This document shows, in pieces, positions 49,286-58,391 of a stretch of 64,000 nucleotides of DNA. How positions within the stretch are numbered: the first letter of the stretch is position 1; each line of letters opens with the position of its first letter. The DNA is taken from NCBI RefSeq assembly GCF_030254645.1, contig NZ_CP116346.1, forward strand, positions 3,575,001-3,639,000, read 5' to 3'. The DNA is from Paucibacter sediminis. Its GTDB lineage: Bacteria; Pseudomonadota; Gammaproteobacteria; Burkholderiales; Burkholderiaceae_C. Position numbers and translations under genes: made by a program. Below the pieces are notes generated by a model. It was given only the letters and a program-made list of their open reading frames with translations. It ran no database searches and was not told the DNA's origin.

Positions 49286-49981
49286 GTGACCACGCTCTTG
49301 AAACAGATTCCCCTCTCCCTCGGCCCCGAGCCGGTCTACAGCTTCGACAACTTCATGCCGGGTGCCAATGCGGCGGCGCTGGCGCAGCTGCACGCCTTGC
49401 AGCCCGGCGCGCCGCCGGTGTTTCTGTGGGGGCCGCCGGGCTGCGGCAAGACCCATGCCCTGAAGGCGCTGGCGCAGCGCTGGCAGCAGGGCGGCGCCCA
49501 GGTGGGCTGGTACGACGCCGACACCCCCTTGCCCTGGGAGCTGCCCGCCAATCCCAGCTTGCTGCTGCTGGATGACTGCGACCGTTTCGACGCCGGCCAG
49601 CAGCATGCCGCCTTCACGCTCTTCGTCGAGGCCGCCACCCATGGCCTGGCCGTGGTGGCCACCGGCACTGCACCGCCAGTGGACCTGGCGCTGCGCGAGG
49701 ACCTGCGCAGCCGCCTCGGCTGGGGGCCCACCTTCGGCCTGCAGGCCTTGTCCGAGGCCGAGATGCGCGCGGTGCTGCGGCGCGAGGCGGATCGCCGCGG
49801 CATCTTCCTCGCCGACGAGGTGATGGACTATCTGCTGACCCGTTTTGCCCGCGATCTCAAGCACCTGATGAGCTTGCTGGATCGGCTGGATGAATTTGCC
49901 ATGGCCAGCAAGCGCGCCGTCACCGTGCCCCTGCTGCGCCAGATGCTGACCGATGGAATGAGCGACGAGCAAGCCCCATGA
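49286..49981 (+). CDS. hda: DnaA regulatory inactivator Hda
   Basis: This 231-residue AAA+ protein resembles the DnaA ATPase domain. It works with the loaded beta clamp to hydrolyse DnaA-ATP after initiation. Walker A WGPPGCGKTHAL spans about 48-59, LLLLDDCDRF is the Walker B, and RSRLGWGPTFGLQAL and RDLKHLMSLLDRLDEFAM follow DnaA-type patterns. The N-terminal KQIPLSLG is clamp-binding-like. The start is GTG at 49286, which gives MTTLLKQIPL. The stop overlaps the following gene (ATGA). Confidence 0.92.
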   Translation: MTTLLKQIPLSLGPEPVYSFDNFMPGANAAALAQLHALQPGAPPVFLWGPPGCGKTHALKALAQRWQQGGAQVGWYDADTPLPWELPANPSLLLLDDCDRFDAGQQHAAFTLFVEAATHGLAVVATGTAPPVDLALREDLRSRLGWGPTFGLQALSEAEMRAVLRREADRRGIFLADEVMDYLLTRFARDLKHLMSLLDRLDEFAMASKRAVTVPLLRQMLTDGMSDEQAP

Positions 49982-50646
49982 ACCTGACCCTCTTCGACCT
50001 GGACGGGACCCTGATCCCGATGGACTCCGACCATGCCTTTGGTGGCTTCATGGTGGAGATCGGCTGGGCCGACGGCGCCACCTGGGCGGCCCGCAACGAC
50101 GAGTTCTACGCCCAGTACCAGGCCGGCCGCCTGGACCTGGACGCCTACATCGACTTTGCCACCTCGGTGTGGCGCTCGCGCCCCCTGGGCGATGCGCTGG
50201 CGATGCGCCGGCGTTTCATGGACGAGGTGCTGGCGCCGATGTTGCGCGACAATGCGCGGGCTCTGGTGCGCAAGCATCAGGAGGCGGGTGACCTGGTGGC
50301 CATCGTCACGGCCACCAATGAATTCGTCACCGCCCCGATCGCCGAGGCCTTTGGCGTGCCGCACCTGATCGCCGTGCAATTGCAGCGCGACGAGACGGGG
50401 CACTACACCGGCGCGGTGCAGGGTGTGCCCTCCTACCAGGCCGGCAAGATCACGCGCGTGCGGCAATGGCTGGCGGCCGAGGGCAGGGCCTGGGATGAGT
50501 TTGAACAGGTGCACTTCTACAGTGACTCGATGAATGATTTGCCCTTGTTGGAGTTGGTCAGCCACCCGGTGGCCACCAACCCGACCCCGGCCTTGCAGGC
50601 GCTCGCCCTTGAGCGCGGCTGGCCCATACTGAAGCTCTTTGCATGA
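49978..50646 (+). CDS. HAD-IB family phosphatase (SerB-like)
   Basis: This 222-residue hydrolase has LFDLDGTLIP (nucleophile Asp7, Asp9), VTATNEF and YSDSMNDLPLL, the four HAD motifs. The helical cap is of the C1 type seen in phosphoserine phosphatase and related enzymes. The substrate is not defined. It is coupled to hda upstream and pcnB downstream by four-base overlaps. Confidence 0.88.
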   Translation: MNLTLFDLDGTLIPMDSDHAFGGFMVEIGWADGATWAARNDEFYAQYQAGRLDLDAYIDFATSVWRSRPLGDALAMRRRFMDEVLAPMLRDNARALVRKHQEAGDLVAIVTATNEFVTAPIAEAFGVPHLIAVQLQRDETGHYTGAVQGVPSYQAGKITRVRQWLAAEGRAWDEFEQVHFYSDSMNDLPLLELVSHPVATNPTPALQALALERGWPILKLFA

Positions 50647-52199
50647 TCAAGAAATTCATAGACAAGCTGCTGGGCAAGCCCGGCGCCGCCAAGTCCGGCA
50701 AGACCGTGCTGGGCAAGCGCATCGAGGTGGGGCCGGCCGAACACGGCATCGACCCCGAGTTGCTCGACGAACGCGCGGTGCGCGTGGTCAAGACGCTGAC
50801 CGAGGGCGGCTTCGAGGCCTATATCGTCGGTGGCGCGGTGCGCGACCTGCTGCTGGGCCGGCGTCCCAAGGATTTCGACGTGGCCACGAACGCCACGCCC
50901 GAGCAGGTCAAGGGCCTGTTCCGGCGTGCCTTCATCATCGGCCGGCGCTTTCGCATCGTGCACGTGGTCTACGGCCGCGGGCGCGAGCACGAGGTGATCG
51001 AGGTCTCGACCTTCCGCGCCCTGCTGGCCAACGAGTCGGCCGAGCAAGTGGCTGGCAACGAGAAGACCTCCAAGGATGAACTGGCCGGCAAGTCCCATGT
51101 GGTGGACGCCAGCGGCCGGGTGCTGCGCGACAACGTCTGGGGCCCGCAGATCGAGGATGCGGCGCGGCGCGACTTCACCGTCAACGCCATGTATTACGAG
51201 CCGGTCAAGCAGATGGTGGTGGACTACCACGGCGGCCTGGCCGACGCCAAGAAGCGCGTGCTGCGCATGATCGGCGACCCGGAAACGCGCTACCGCGAAG
51301 ACCCGGTGCGCATCGTGCGTGCGGTGCGCTTCGCGGCCAAGCTGGGCTTCGAGCTGGAGCCCAAGACGCGCGCGCCGGTCAAGGCCTGCGCCCAGCTGCT
51401 GGCGAACGTGCCGATCTCGCGCCTGTTCGACGAGATGATCAAGCTGTTGCAGACCGGCCATTCGCTGGCCAGCCTGGAGGAGTTGCGCAAGCAAGGCCTG
51501 GCACGCGGCGTCTTCCCCATCCTGGATGCGGTGCTGGACGAGCAGGGCAATCTGCACGCGGGTGCGCGCGGCCAGTTCGTTCGCCGCGCCTTCGAGGACA
51601 CCGACCGCCGCGTCGCCGAAGGGCGCAGCGTGGCACCGAGCTTCATGCTCGCCTGCATGCTCTGGCACGAGGTGCAGTCGCGCTGGCAGCGCCTGCGCGA
51701 GGCCGGCGAATCGCCCATCCCGGCGCTGCAGCAGGCCATTGATCTGGTGTTCGATGCCCGCATCGGCGACATCTCGGGCCGCGGCAAGCTGGCCGCCGAC
51801 ATGCGCGAGATCTGGATGATGCAGCCGCGCTTCGAGCGTCGCAGCGGCAACGGCCCCTACAGCCTGGTGGATCAGCCGCGCTACCGCGCCGGCTTCGATT
51901 TCCTGCTCCTGCGCGCCGAGGTCGGCGAGGTGGAGATGGGCCTGGTGGACTGGTGGGAAGACTTCGCGCTGGGCAGCGACGAGGAGCGCCGTGCCCTCAT
52001 CGACGAGGCCCGCGAAGCCGACAAGGCGCGCCGCGGCAGCAAGGTGCATCAGCTGCCGCGCGGTGCCCTGAGTGGCCAGCCGCCGGCCGCTGAAGCCGAG
52101 GAGGGGGCCGAACCCCAGGCCGAAGGCGCCAGCGCGCCGGCGAAGAAACGCCGCCGTCGCCGCAAGCCGGCCAGCAAGGCGGCGCCGGCACAGGATTGA
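50643..52199 (+). CDS. pcnB: Poly(A) polymerase I
   Basis: This 518-residue protein adds 3' A-tails to RNA, promoting decay. The nucleotidyltransferase domain carries YIVGGAVRDLLLGRRPKDFD with metal ligands Asp77 and Asp79; RFRIVHV and AARRDFTVNAMYY are also present. The C-terminus is long, acidic then strongly basic (KKRRRRRKPASK), consistent with RNA binding, and favours poly(A) polymerase over tRNA nucleotidyltransferase. It overlaps the HAD gene upstream, with folK three bases after its stop. Confidence 0.94.
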   Translation: MIKKFIDKLLGKPGAAKSGKTVLGKRIEVGPAEHGIDPELLDERAVRVVKTLTEGGFEAYIVGGAVRDLLLGRRPKDFDVATNATPEQVKGLFRRAFIIGRRFRIVHVVYGRGREHEVIEVSTFRALLANESAEQVAGNEKTSKDELAGKSHVVDASGRVLRDNVWGPQIEDAARRDFTVNAMYYEPVKQMVVDYHGGLADAKKRVLRMIGDPETRYREDPVRIVRAVRFAAKLGFELEPKTRAPVKACAQLLANVPISRLFDEMIKLLQTGHSLASLEELRKQGLARGVFPILDAVLDEQGNLHAGARGQFVRRAFEDTDRRVAEGRSVAPSFMLACMLWHEVQSRWQRLREAGESPIPALQQAIDLVFDARIGDISGRGKLAADMREIWMMQPRFERRSGNGPYSLVDQPRYRAGFDFLLLRAEVGEVEMGLVDWWEDFALGSDEERRALIDEAREADKARRGSKVHQLPRGALSGQPPAAEAEEGAEPQAEGASAPAKKRRRRRKPASKAAPAQD

Positions 52200-52201
52200 G
52201 C

Positions 52202-52696
52202 ATGGAGCAGGCCTATATCGGCCTGGGCGCCAACCTCGGCGCGCTGCGTGCCACCCTGGAGGCGGCCCTGCGCGATCTGGATGCTCTGCCGCAGACGCGC
52301 GTGCTGGCGGTTTCCAGCGCCTACCGCAGCGCCGCCCTGGACTCCGACGGGCCCGATTACCTGAACGCCGTGGCGCGCATCGAGACCGGGCTCGCGCCGA
52401 TGGAGCTGCTGGACGCGATGCAGGCCATCGAGCTCAAGCATGGGCGCGAGCGACCCTACCGCTACGCGCCGCGTACCCTGGATCTGGACCTGCTGATTCA
52501 TGGCGATGCCAGCATGCAGCGGCCGCGCCTGGTGTTGCCGCATCCGCGCCTGCACGAGCGAGCCTTCGTGCTGCTGCCCCTGCTGGAGCTCGCACCGACC
52601 CTGAGCCTGCCCGTGCTGGGCCCCTTGGCGCCGCGCCTGGCCGGGCTGGCCGACCAGCGCGTGGAACGCGAGCCCCTGCCACTGAACTGGACCTGA
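52202..52696 (+). CDS. folK: 6-hydroxymethyl-7,8-dihydropterin pyrophosphokinase
   Basis: This 164-residue HPPK transfers pyrophosphate from ATP in folate synthesis. It starts AYIGLGANLG and carries the signature RPYRYAPRTLDLDLLIHG near residues 86-103. The ATG at 52202 is preferred to an in-frame TTG two codons upstream (52196), which overlaps the pcnB stop. Pairing pcnB-folK is widespread in proteobacteria. Confidence 0.95.
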   Translation: MEQAYIGLGANLGALRATLEAALRDLDALPQTRVLAVSSAYRSAALDSDGPDYLNAVARIETGLAPMELLDAMQAIELKHGRERPYRYAPRTLDLDLLIHGDASMQRPRLVLPHPRLHERAFVLLPLLELAPTLSLPVLGPLAPRLAGLADQRVEREPLPLNWT

Positions 52697-52705
52697 AGGA
52701 ACCTC

Positions 52706-53062
52706 ATGTTCACCACCGCCGCCGGCTGGCAGACCCTCGGTCTGCTGATGCTGTCCAACCTCTTCATGACCTTCGCCTGGTACGGGCACCTGAAGGATCT
52801 GGCCGCCAAGCCCTGGTGGATCGCCGCCCTGGTGAGCTGGGGCATCGCCTTGTTCGAATACCTTCTGCAGGTGCCGGCCAACCGCATCGGCTATGGCGCC
52901 GGCTTCAGCCTGGCCCAGCTCAAGATCACCCAGGAGGTGGTGACGCTGGCGGTGTTCGTGCCCTTCTCGATGCTCTATATGGGGCAGGGTTTCCGCAGCG
53001 ATTTCCTCTGGGCCGGCCTGTGCCTGATGGGGGCGGTGTACTTTATTTTCCGGGGTGCCTGA
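52706..53062 (+). CDS. DUF486 (DMT-like) small membrane protein
   Basis: This 118-residue protein has four hydrophobic helices and the DUF486 pattern (MLSNLFMTFAWYGHLK, SWGIALFEYLLQVPANRIGY, LKITQEVVTL). The family is related to drug/metabolite transporters and is thought to act as a dimer; no substrate is known. It lies nine bases after folK. Confidence 0.9.
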   Translation: MFTTAAGWQTLGLLMLSNLFMTFAWYGHLKDLAAKPWWIAALVSWGIALFEYLLQVPANRIGYGAGFSLAQLKITQEVVTLAVFVPFSMLYMGQGFRSDFLWAGLCLMGAVYFIFRGA

Positions 53063-53073
53063 ACGCGGCGGGG

Positions 53074-53102
53074 TTCGCTTGTGCGCTGCTCGCAATTACA
53101 CT
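53074..53102 (+). promoter_or_regulatory. Promoter candidate for the DUF47-pit unit
   Basis: TTCGCT (53074-53079) and TACACT (53097-53102) are separated by 17 bp, about 95 bases before the DUF47 gene. No PHO-box-like direct repeat is evident. Confidence 0.4.
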
Positions 53103-53197
53103 CCAGCCCGTGCCGCGTGACGCGGCGATGACATTTCCAAGAAATCTGCGTTGTTGGTGCGAGCTGGACACCTTGGTCCGGCACCTCAGGAGAACCC

Positions 53198-53845
53198 ATG
53201 CTGTTTGGCAAGCTGCTGCCCCGAGAGGGCAATTTTTTCGAGCTCTTCAATGAGCACGGCGACAAGATCGCCTTGGGCGCGCGCGCCTTCATGTCCATGA
53301 TCCAGAACTATGCGGATCCGCAGCTGCGCGAGAAATACGCGATCGAGGTTGACGACTACGAGCATCAGGCCGACCGCATCACCGCCGAGGTGAACCGCCT
53401 GCTGCACCGCACCTTCATCACCCCGATCGACCGCGAGCAGATCCACGGCCTGATCAATGCGATGGACGACATCCTGGACCTGCTGCAGGACTCCAGCGAA
53501 ACCATGCAGCTCTACGATGTGCGCAGCATCCCGGAGGAAGTGCTGCGTCTGGGCGAGCTCTCGGCCAAGTGCTGCGAGCGCGTGCAACACGCGGTCTCCC
53601 TGCTGCCCAAGCTGAGCGAGCCCAAGACCGCCGAGGCGGCCATCAAGACCTGCGAAGAGATCGACAAGCTCGAGTCCGACGCCGACCGCGTGATGCGTGC
53701 CGCCATGTCCAAGCTGTTCCGCGAGCAGGAGGATGTGCGCGAGCTGATCAAGCTCAAGGCCATCTACGAGCAGCTCGAGTCGATCTCGGATCGCTGCGAG
53801 GATGTCGCCAACCTGATCGAGGGCATCGTCCTCGAGAACTCCTGA
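53198..53845 (+). CDS. DUF47 (PhoU-like) phosphate transport accessory protein
   Basis: This 215-residue all-helical protein matches DUF47: MLFGKLLPREGNFFELFNEHGDKI, DDYEHQADRITAEVNRLLHRTFITPIDREQIHGLINAMDDILD. The D/E-rich helices resemble PhoU metal sites. It usually partners the adjacent Pit transporter and may limit or sense phosphate uptake. It is followed by pit after 13 bases. Confidence 0.93.
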   Translation: MLFGKLLPREGNFFELFNEHGDKIALGARAFMSMIQNYADPQLREKYAIEVDDYEHQADRITAEVNRLLHRTFITPIDREQIHGLINAMDDILDLLQDSSETMQLYDVRSIPEEVLRLGELSAKCCERVQHAVSLLPKLSEPKTAEAAIKTCEEIDKLESDADRVMRAAMSKLFREQEDVRELIKLKAIYEQLESISDRCEDVANLIEGIVLENS

Positions 53846-53858
53846 TCGGATCCTCTTC

Positions 53859-54869
53859 ATGGAATCGGTACAGGTAGCGTTCTGGGTCGTCGCAGTGCTG
53901 GTCGTGCTGGCCGTGCTGTTCGACTTCATGAACGGTTTTCACGACGCGGCCAACTCGATCGCCACCGTGGTGTCCACCGGCGTGCTGAAGCCGCAGCAGG
54001 CGGTCTTGTTTGCGGCCTTCTTCAACGTCATCGCGGTGGCCTTCTTCCAGCTCAAGGTGGCGGCAACCATCGGCAAGGGCATCGTCGACCCCGGCGTGGT
54101 CGATCACCATGTGATCTTCGGTGCGCTGATCGGCGCGATCTGCTGGAACGTCATCACCTGGTGGTACGGCATCCCCTCCAGCTCCTCGCATGCGCTGATC
54201 GGCGGCATCGTGGGCGCGGTGATCGCCAAGTCCGGCGCCGGCGCGCTGGTGGCCGGTGGCGTCGGCAAGACGGTGCTGTTCATCTTTCTCTCGCCGCTGC
54301 TGGGTTTCTTGCTGGGCTCCATCCTGATGGTGATCGTGGCCTGGGTGTTCAGGCGCAGCTCACCGCTGCGGGTGGACAACTGGTTCCGGCGCCTGCAGCT
54401 GGTCTCTGCCGGTCTCTACAGCCTGGGCCATGGCGGCAATGACGCGCAGAAGACCATCGGTCTGATCTGGATGCTGCTGGTGGCTTCGGGCTACGCGGCC
54501 GCGGCCGACAAGGCGCCGCCGAGCTGGGTGATCTGGGTCTGCTACACCGCCATCGGCATGGGCACCATGTTCGGCGGCTGGCGCATCGTGCAGACCATGG
54601 GTCAGAAGATCACCAAGCTCAAGCCGGTGGGCGGCTTCTGTGCCGAAACCGGTGGCGCCATCACGCTGTTCCTGGCCACCGCGCTGGGCGTGCCCGTGTC
54701 CACCACCCACACCATCACCGGCGCCATCGTCGGCGTGGGCTCGGTGCAGCGCGCCTCGGCGGTGCGCTGGGGCGTGGCCGGCAACATCGTCTGGGCCTGG
54801 ATCTTCACCATCCCGGCCTCGGCCTTCGTCGCCGGTGTCTGCTACTGGGTGAGCTTCTCGCTGTTCTGA
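53859..54869 (+). CDS. pit: Low-affinity inorganic phosphate transporter, PiT family
   Basis: This 336-residue membrane protein carries both PiT signatures: FDFMNGFHDAANSIATVV (about 21-38) and GGNDAQKTIGLIW (about 192-204), with STTHTITGAIVGVG late. It imports metal-phosphate with protons or sodium. It is operonic with the DUF47 protein. A strong hairpin follows the gene. Confidence 0.94.
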   Translation: MESVQVAFWVVAVLVVLAVLFDFMNGFHDAANSIATVVSTGVLKPQQAVLFAAFFNVIAVAFFQLKVAATIGKGIVDPGVVDHHVIFGALIGAICWNVITWWYGIPSSSSHALIGGIVGAVIAKSGAGALVAGGVGKTVLFIFLSPLLGFLLGSILMVIVAWVFRRSSPLRVDNWFRRLQLVSAGLYSLGHGGNDAQKTIGLIWMLLVASGYAAAADKAPPSWVIWVCYTAIGMGTMFGGWRIVQTMGQKITKLKPVGGFCAETGGAITLFLATALGVPVSTTHTITGAIVGVGSVQRASAVRWGVAGNIVWAWIFTIPASAFVAGVCYWVSFSLF

Positions 54870-54893
54870 GCGCGCCGCGACCCGCCGCTGCAA

Positions 54894-54929
54894 CAAGGCC
54901 CGCCGAGACTTGGTCTCGGGCGGGCCTTG
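54894..54929. terminator. Bidirectional hairpin terminator between pit and the TM2 gene
   Basis: A long stem (CAAGGCCCGCCGAGAC against GTCTCGGGCGGGCCTTG, one bulged base) closes on a TTG loop. It lies between two convergent genes. It is followed by only a short T-rich stretch (GGTCCTTATT). Confidence 0.75.
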
Positions 54930-54933
54930 GTCC

Positions 54934-55380
54934 TTATTGGCTGATCTCCTGCGCCGCGTCGACCTGGCTTTCGAAATAGCGCTGTGCGCTGAAGGCGATC
55001 GTGGTCATCAGGCAGGCGCCGCCCACCAGCAGGCAGCCCACCACGCCGATGATGGGTGCCCAGCCGGTGCGCCGTGGCGGCTGGCCCGGGTTGCGGTGGG
55101 CATCCCACTTCTCGTCGGGCGTGAGGCCGTAGACGATGCCGGTGAGCATGCTGATGCTCAGCATCAGCCCCAGGATGGGCATCAGCACCCAGGCCAGGCG
55201 GTCGTCTTGGCCCAGCAGGTCCATGCGCTGCACGCCGTACAGGCCCAGCAGGGTGGGCAGGGGATGCAGCCAGGCCAGCTTGTCGCCCAGGCCATGCAGG
55301 TAGAAGCGATGCAGGCCCAGGCTGCCGCCCGCGAAGGCCAGCCAGGTGGCGATGGTTTTGGATTTGTAGCCGCTGCTCAT
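54934..55380 (-). CDS. TM2 domain-containing membrane protein
   Basis: This 148-residue protein contains a TM2-like module (YKSKTIATWLAFAGGSLGLHRFYLH) and four hydrophobic segments. Function is unknown. The ATG at 55380 overlaps the upstream GNAT stop (ATGA). The longer frame upstream is GNAT shadow. Confidence 0.84.
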   Translation of the reverse strand: MSSGYKSKTIATWLAFAGGSLGLHRFYLHGLGDKLAWLHPLPTLLGLYGVQRMDLLGQDDRLAWVLMPILGLMLSISMLTGIVYGLTPDEKWDAHRNPGQPPRRTGWAPIIGVVGCLLVGGACLMTTIAFSAQRYFESQVDAAQEISQ

Positions 55381-55937
55381 GCCTGGCCCTGTGCGGGGCT
55401 GCTCTGGTCGCCCTGGCCCAGTTGGCGCTGCATCAGCACCACGTCCAGCCAGCGGCCGAATTTCCAGCCCGCGGACTTGAGCAGGCCGGTGTGCTCGAAG
55501 CCCAGCGCGGCGTGCAGGCCGACCGAGCCGCGGTTCTCGGCATCGCCGATCACCGCCAGCATCTGGCGCGCGCCCAGCGCCTCGCAGCGTGCAACCAGCT
55601 CGGCCAGCAAGAGGCGGCCGATACCCTGGCCCTGGGCGGCGGGGGACAGGTAGATCGAGTCCTCCAAACAGAAACGGTAGGCCAGGCGAGGGCGGAAATA
55701 GTTGGCATAGGCGTAACCCAGCACCTGGCCATCGCACTCGGCCACCAGATAGGGCAGACCGCGGCTCAATACCTCGGCGCGGCGGCGCGACATCTCTGCC
55801 ACATCGGGCACCTCGGTCTCGAAGGTGCCGGTGCCTTCCAGCACGGCCACCTGGTAAATCTGCTGGATGGCGGCCAGATCGGCCTCGTTGCTAGGGCGTA
55901 AGAGCAGGCTGGAGCCTGGTTTTTCTGGCGTCGTCAT
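55377..55937 (-). CDS. GNAT family N-acetyltransferase (phosphinothricin/methionine-sulfone type)
   Basis: This 186-residue acetyltransferase has the CoA-binding motif A (LSPAAQGQGIGRLLLAEL, about 98-115) and the family pattern SIYLSP, ENRGSVGLHAALGFE and AGWKFGRWLDVV, close to Pat/Bar-type enzymes. Substrates may be phosphinothricin-like compounds or methionine sulfone/sulfoximine. It is coupled to the TM2 gene. Confidence 0.88.
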   Translation of the reverse strand: MTTPEKPGSSLLLRPSNEADLAAIQQIYQVAVLEGTGTFETEVPDVAEMSRRRAEVLSRGLPYLVAECDGQVLGYAYANYFRPRLAYRFCLEDSIYLSPAAQGQGIGRLLLAELVARCEALGARQMLAVIGDAENRGSVGLHAALGFEHTGLLKSAGWKFGRWLDVVLMQRQLGQGDQSSPAQGQA

Positions 55938-55981
55938 GGGATTTTGTGCATTGATGCTGGGGAATATCGCTGGGCCGAGTT

Positions 55982-55987
55982 TATAAT
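55982..55987 (+). promoter_or_regulatory. -10 element of the rpsP operon (TATAAT)
   Basis: A perfect TATAAT lies about 140 bases upstream of rpsP. No convincing -35 is seen at 16-18 bp, so an activator or upstream element may assist. The leader between it and rpsP is untranslated. Confidence 0.55.
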
Positions 55988-56127
55988 GCCGGGTTTTGGT
56001 GCTGGTCGGTGGGGACGCCGGCGTATCTACAGCGCCATGCCATGGCGGTCATTGTGACCGCCGACCCGATCTGCTCGCCCTGAGTGTCTCCTGGTGCGGT
56101 GGAACGCTAAAGATCAAAGGAAACATC

Positions 56128-56385
56128 ATGGTCGTGATTCGACTCGCACGCGGCGGCTCCAAGAAGCGCCCCTTCTACAACATCGTTGTGGCCAACAGCC
56201 AGCAGCGTCGTGACGGCCGCTTCATCGAGAAGGTCGGCTTCTACAACCCCGTGGCTTCCGGCGCTGCCGAGTCGCTGCGCGTGGCCACCGACCGCGTTGC
56301 CTACTGGACCGGCGTTGGCGCCCAGCTGTCGCCCACCGTGGCACGTCTGGTCGACCAGGCCAAGAAGGCTGTCGTCGCAGCCTGA
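56128..56385 (+). CDS. rpsP: 30S ribosomal protein S16
   Basis: This 85-residue protein is a full S16: [36 protein letters not shown] and [17 protein letters not shown]. The ATG at 56128 follows AAAGGAAA. It is the first gene of rpsP-rimM-trmD-rplS. Confidence 0.98.
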   Translation: MVVIRLARGGSKKRPFYNIVVANSQQRRDGRFIEKVGFYNPVASGAAESLRVATDRVAYWTGVGAQLSPTVARLVDQAKKAVVAA

Positions 56386-56387
56386 GC

Positions 56388-56999
56388 TTGACGGTGACGC
56401 CCACTGACAACCGCCCCGCCGCGAACGCCTCTGACGAGACGGCGTGGCCGGCTGACGCGGTTGAAGTCGGGCGTGTGCTGGACGCCTGGGGTATCAAGGG
56501 CTGGATTCGCGTCCAGGCCTATTCCACCGATCCCCAGGCGCTGTTCGCGTCGCGCCGCTGGTTTCTGAAACCCGGCGACGCCGCACTGGGAGCGAAGGCG
56601 CAAGCCGTTCCCTCCCTGCTCAAGATTCTCGCGGTACGAGATCACGGCGATGGCATCGTGGCCAACGTCGAAGGCATCTCGGATCGCAATGCTGCCGAAG
56701 CCCTGCGCGGCGCCAGCATCCACATCTCCCGCGCCAAATTCCCGTCCTCGGACCCGGATGAGTATTACTGGGTCGATCTGATCGGCCTCACGGTGCTGAA
56801 CCGCCAAGGCGAAACCCTGGGCGAGGTGATCGGATTGATGGAAACCGGCCCGCACAGCGTGCTGCGCATCGCGCCGCCCGGCCTCACGCCGCCGATCAAG
56901 CCCGACCAGGAGCGCTTGGTTCCCTTCGTGGCCGCCTTCGTCGACGCTGTCGACCTGGAGCAGCGCGTCATCACGGTGGACTGGGGCCTGGACTTCTGA
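56388..56999 (+). CDS. rimM: Ribosome maturation factor RimM
   Basis: This protein of about 203 residues assists 30S head assembly near S19. VEVGRVLDAWGIKGWIRVQAYS and the PRC-barrel part EYYWVDLIGLTVLNRQGETLGEV are typical. The start is uncertain: TTG at 56388 lies two bases after the rpsP stop and GTG at 56394 is in frame; neither has a strong RBS, so it may be read by coupling with rpsP. Confidence 0.93.
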   Translation: MTVTPTDNRPAANASDETAWPADAVEVGRVLDAWGIKGWIRVQAYSTDPQALFASRRWFLKPGDAALGAKAQAVPSLLKILAVRDHGDGIVANVEGISDRNAAEALRGASIHISRAKFPSSDPDEYYWVDLIGLTVLNRQGETLGEVIGLMETGPHSVLRIAPPGLTPPIKPDQERLVPFVAAFVDAVDLEQRVITVDWGLDF

Positions 57000-57032
57000 G
57001 TCCCGGCGCCGCAGCGCAGGCTTCGCGTCGCA

Positions 57033-57791
57033 ATGCGCTTTGATCTGATCACCCTCTTTCCCGAGTTGTTCGGCCCGCTGCTGACGGCGGGCGTGACGCG
57101 CCGCGCCTATGAGAGCGGCCAGGTCGATGTGCAGCTCTGGCAGCTGCGCGACTTCGCCGAAGATAACTACCGCCGCGTCGATGACCGCCCCTATGGTGGC
57201 GGCCCCGGCATGCTGATGCTGGCCGAGCCGCTGGAACGCGCGCTCGCGGCGGTCAAGCTGGCGCGCGTCGAAGCGGCCGCCGATGCCGGGCCGCCAGCCA
57301 TCATCCACTTCAGCCCCACCGGCCGGCGCATCGACCAGGCGCTGGTGCGGGCGCTGGCGCAAGGGCGGGGCGGCGTGCTGCTGTGTGGCCGCTACGAGGG
57401 CATCGACCAGCGCTTTCTCGACAAGCATGTGACGCTGGAGTTGAGCCTGGGCGACTTCGTGCTTTCGGGGGGCGAACTGCCCGCCATGGCCCTGCTCGAT
57501 GCCATCGCGCGCCTGCAGGAGGGCGTGCTCAACGATGCCGCCTCGCACCAGCAGGACAGTTTTTCCGACGGCCTGCTGGACTGCCCCCACTACAGCCGCC
57601 CCGAGGTGCTGGACGGCGTTGCGGTGCCGCCGGTGCTGCTGTCCGGCCACCATGCCCAGATTGCGCGCTGGCGCCGCGAGCGCTCGCTGGAGCTGACCTG
57701 GCGCCGCCGGCCCGAGCTGATCGAGGCGGCGCGGGCCGCCGGCCGCCTGAGCAAACAGGACGAAGCCTTTTTGCGCACCTTGAGCGTGTAG
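57033..57791 (+). CDS. trmD: tRNA (guanine-N1)-methyltransferase TrmD
   Basis: This 252-residue SPOUT enzyme methylates G37 of tRNAs using SAM. Knot-region blocks [36 protein letters not shown] and [15 protein letters not shown] are all present. It is the third gene of the operon. Its 3' end carries the -35 of the rplS promoter. Confidence 0.97.
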   Translation: MRFDLITLFPELFGPLLTAGVTRRAYESGQVDVQLWQLRDFAEDNYRRVDDRPYGGGPGMLMLAEPLERALAAVKLARVEAAADAGPPAIIHFSPTGRRIDQALVRALAQGRGGVLLCGRYEGIDQRFLDKHVTLELSLGDFVLSGGELPAMALLDAIARLQEGVLNDAASHQQDSFSDGLLDCPHYSRPEVLDGVAVPPVLLSGHHAQIARWRRERSLELTWRRRPELIEAARAAGRLSKQDEAFLRTLSV

Positions 57792-57807
57792 CATTTTCAG
57801 CTATAAT
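57780..57807 (+). promoter_or_regulatory. Internal promoter of rplS
   Basis: TTGAGC (57780-57785) and a perfect TATAAT (57802-57807) are spaced by 16 bp. The -35 overlaps the last codons of trmD. It would give L19 extra transcription beyond the operon promoter. Confidence 0.65.
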
Positions 57808-57898
57808 GATCGGCTTTTCCGATCCTCTGCCGGGCAACACGGGGCGCCGCCTCGTCAACAGCAATTCATGCGCTGGCACGATCACTTGGAGTGAAAAC

Positions 57899-58252
57899 AT
57901 GGACTTGATCCAAACCCTTGAGCAAGAAGAAATTGCTCGTCTGAACAAGACCATCCCCGTGTTCGCCCCTGGCGATACGGTGATCGTCAGCGTGAACGTC
58001 GTTGAAGGCACCCGCAAGCGCGTGCAGGCATACGAAGGCGTCGTGATTGCCAAGCGCAACCGCGGCCTGAACAGCAGCTTCATCGTGCGCAAGATCTCCA
58101 GCGGCGAAGGCGTGGAGCGTACGTTCCAGCTGTACAGCCCCCTGATCGCCTCGATCGAAGTCAAGCGTCGTGGCGATGTGCGCCGCGCCAAGCTGTACTA
58201 CCTGCGCGAGCGTTCGGGCAAGTCGGCACGTATCAAGGAAAAGCTGGCTTAA
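57899..58252 (+). CDS. rplS: 50S ribosomal protein L19
   Basis: This 117-residue protein is a full L19: [35 protein letters not shown] and [32 protein letters not shown]. The ATG at 57899 follows TTGGAG. It has its own promoter candidate and a terminator downstream. Confidence 0.98.
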   Translation: MDLIQTLEQEEIARLNKTIPVFAPGDTVIVSVNVVEGTRKRVQAYEGVVIAKRNRGLNSSFIVRKISSGEGVERTFQLYSPLIASIEVKRRGDVRRAKLYYLRERSGKSARIKEKLA

Positions 58253-58294
58253 GGTCAGCTGCGGTGCGAACCTTGCCGGTTCGCGCTCAACCAG

Positions 58295-58331
58295 AAGCCG
58301 CCCGGGCCAGCGCCTCGGCGGCTTTTGTTTT
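58295..58331 (+). terminator. Terminator after rplS
   Basis: The stem AAGCCGCC (58295-58302) / GGCGGCTT (58317-58324) is followed by TTTGTTTTG. A second hairpin, GCGAACC-TTGCC-GGTTCGC, lies just before it at 58266-58284. Confidence 0.75.
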
Positions 58332-58391
58332 GCCCGCCTGTTAACCCTGCGACAGCGCTGCCGCGCGCTTCGGCTCTATGCTCGGCCCACC

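Noticed and set aside
49275-49290. Tiny ATG frame (four codons) before hda as a leader peptide
   Set aside because: Too short and without structure around it; more likely chance next to the GTG start.
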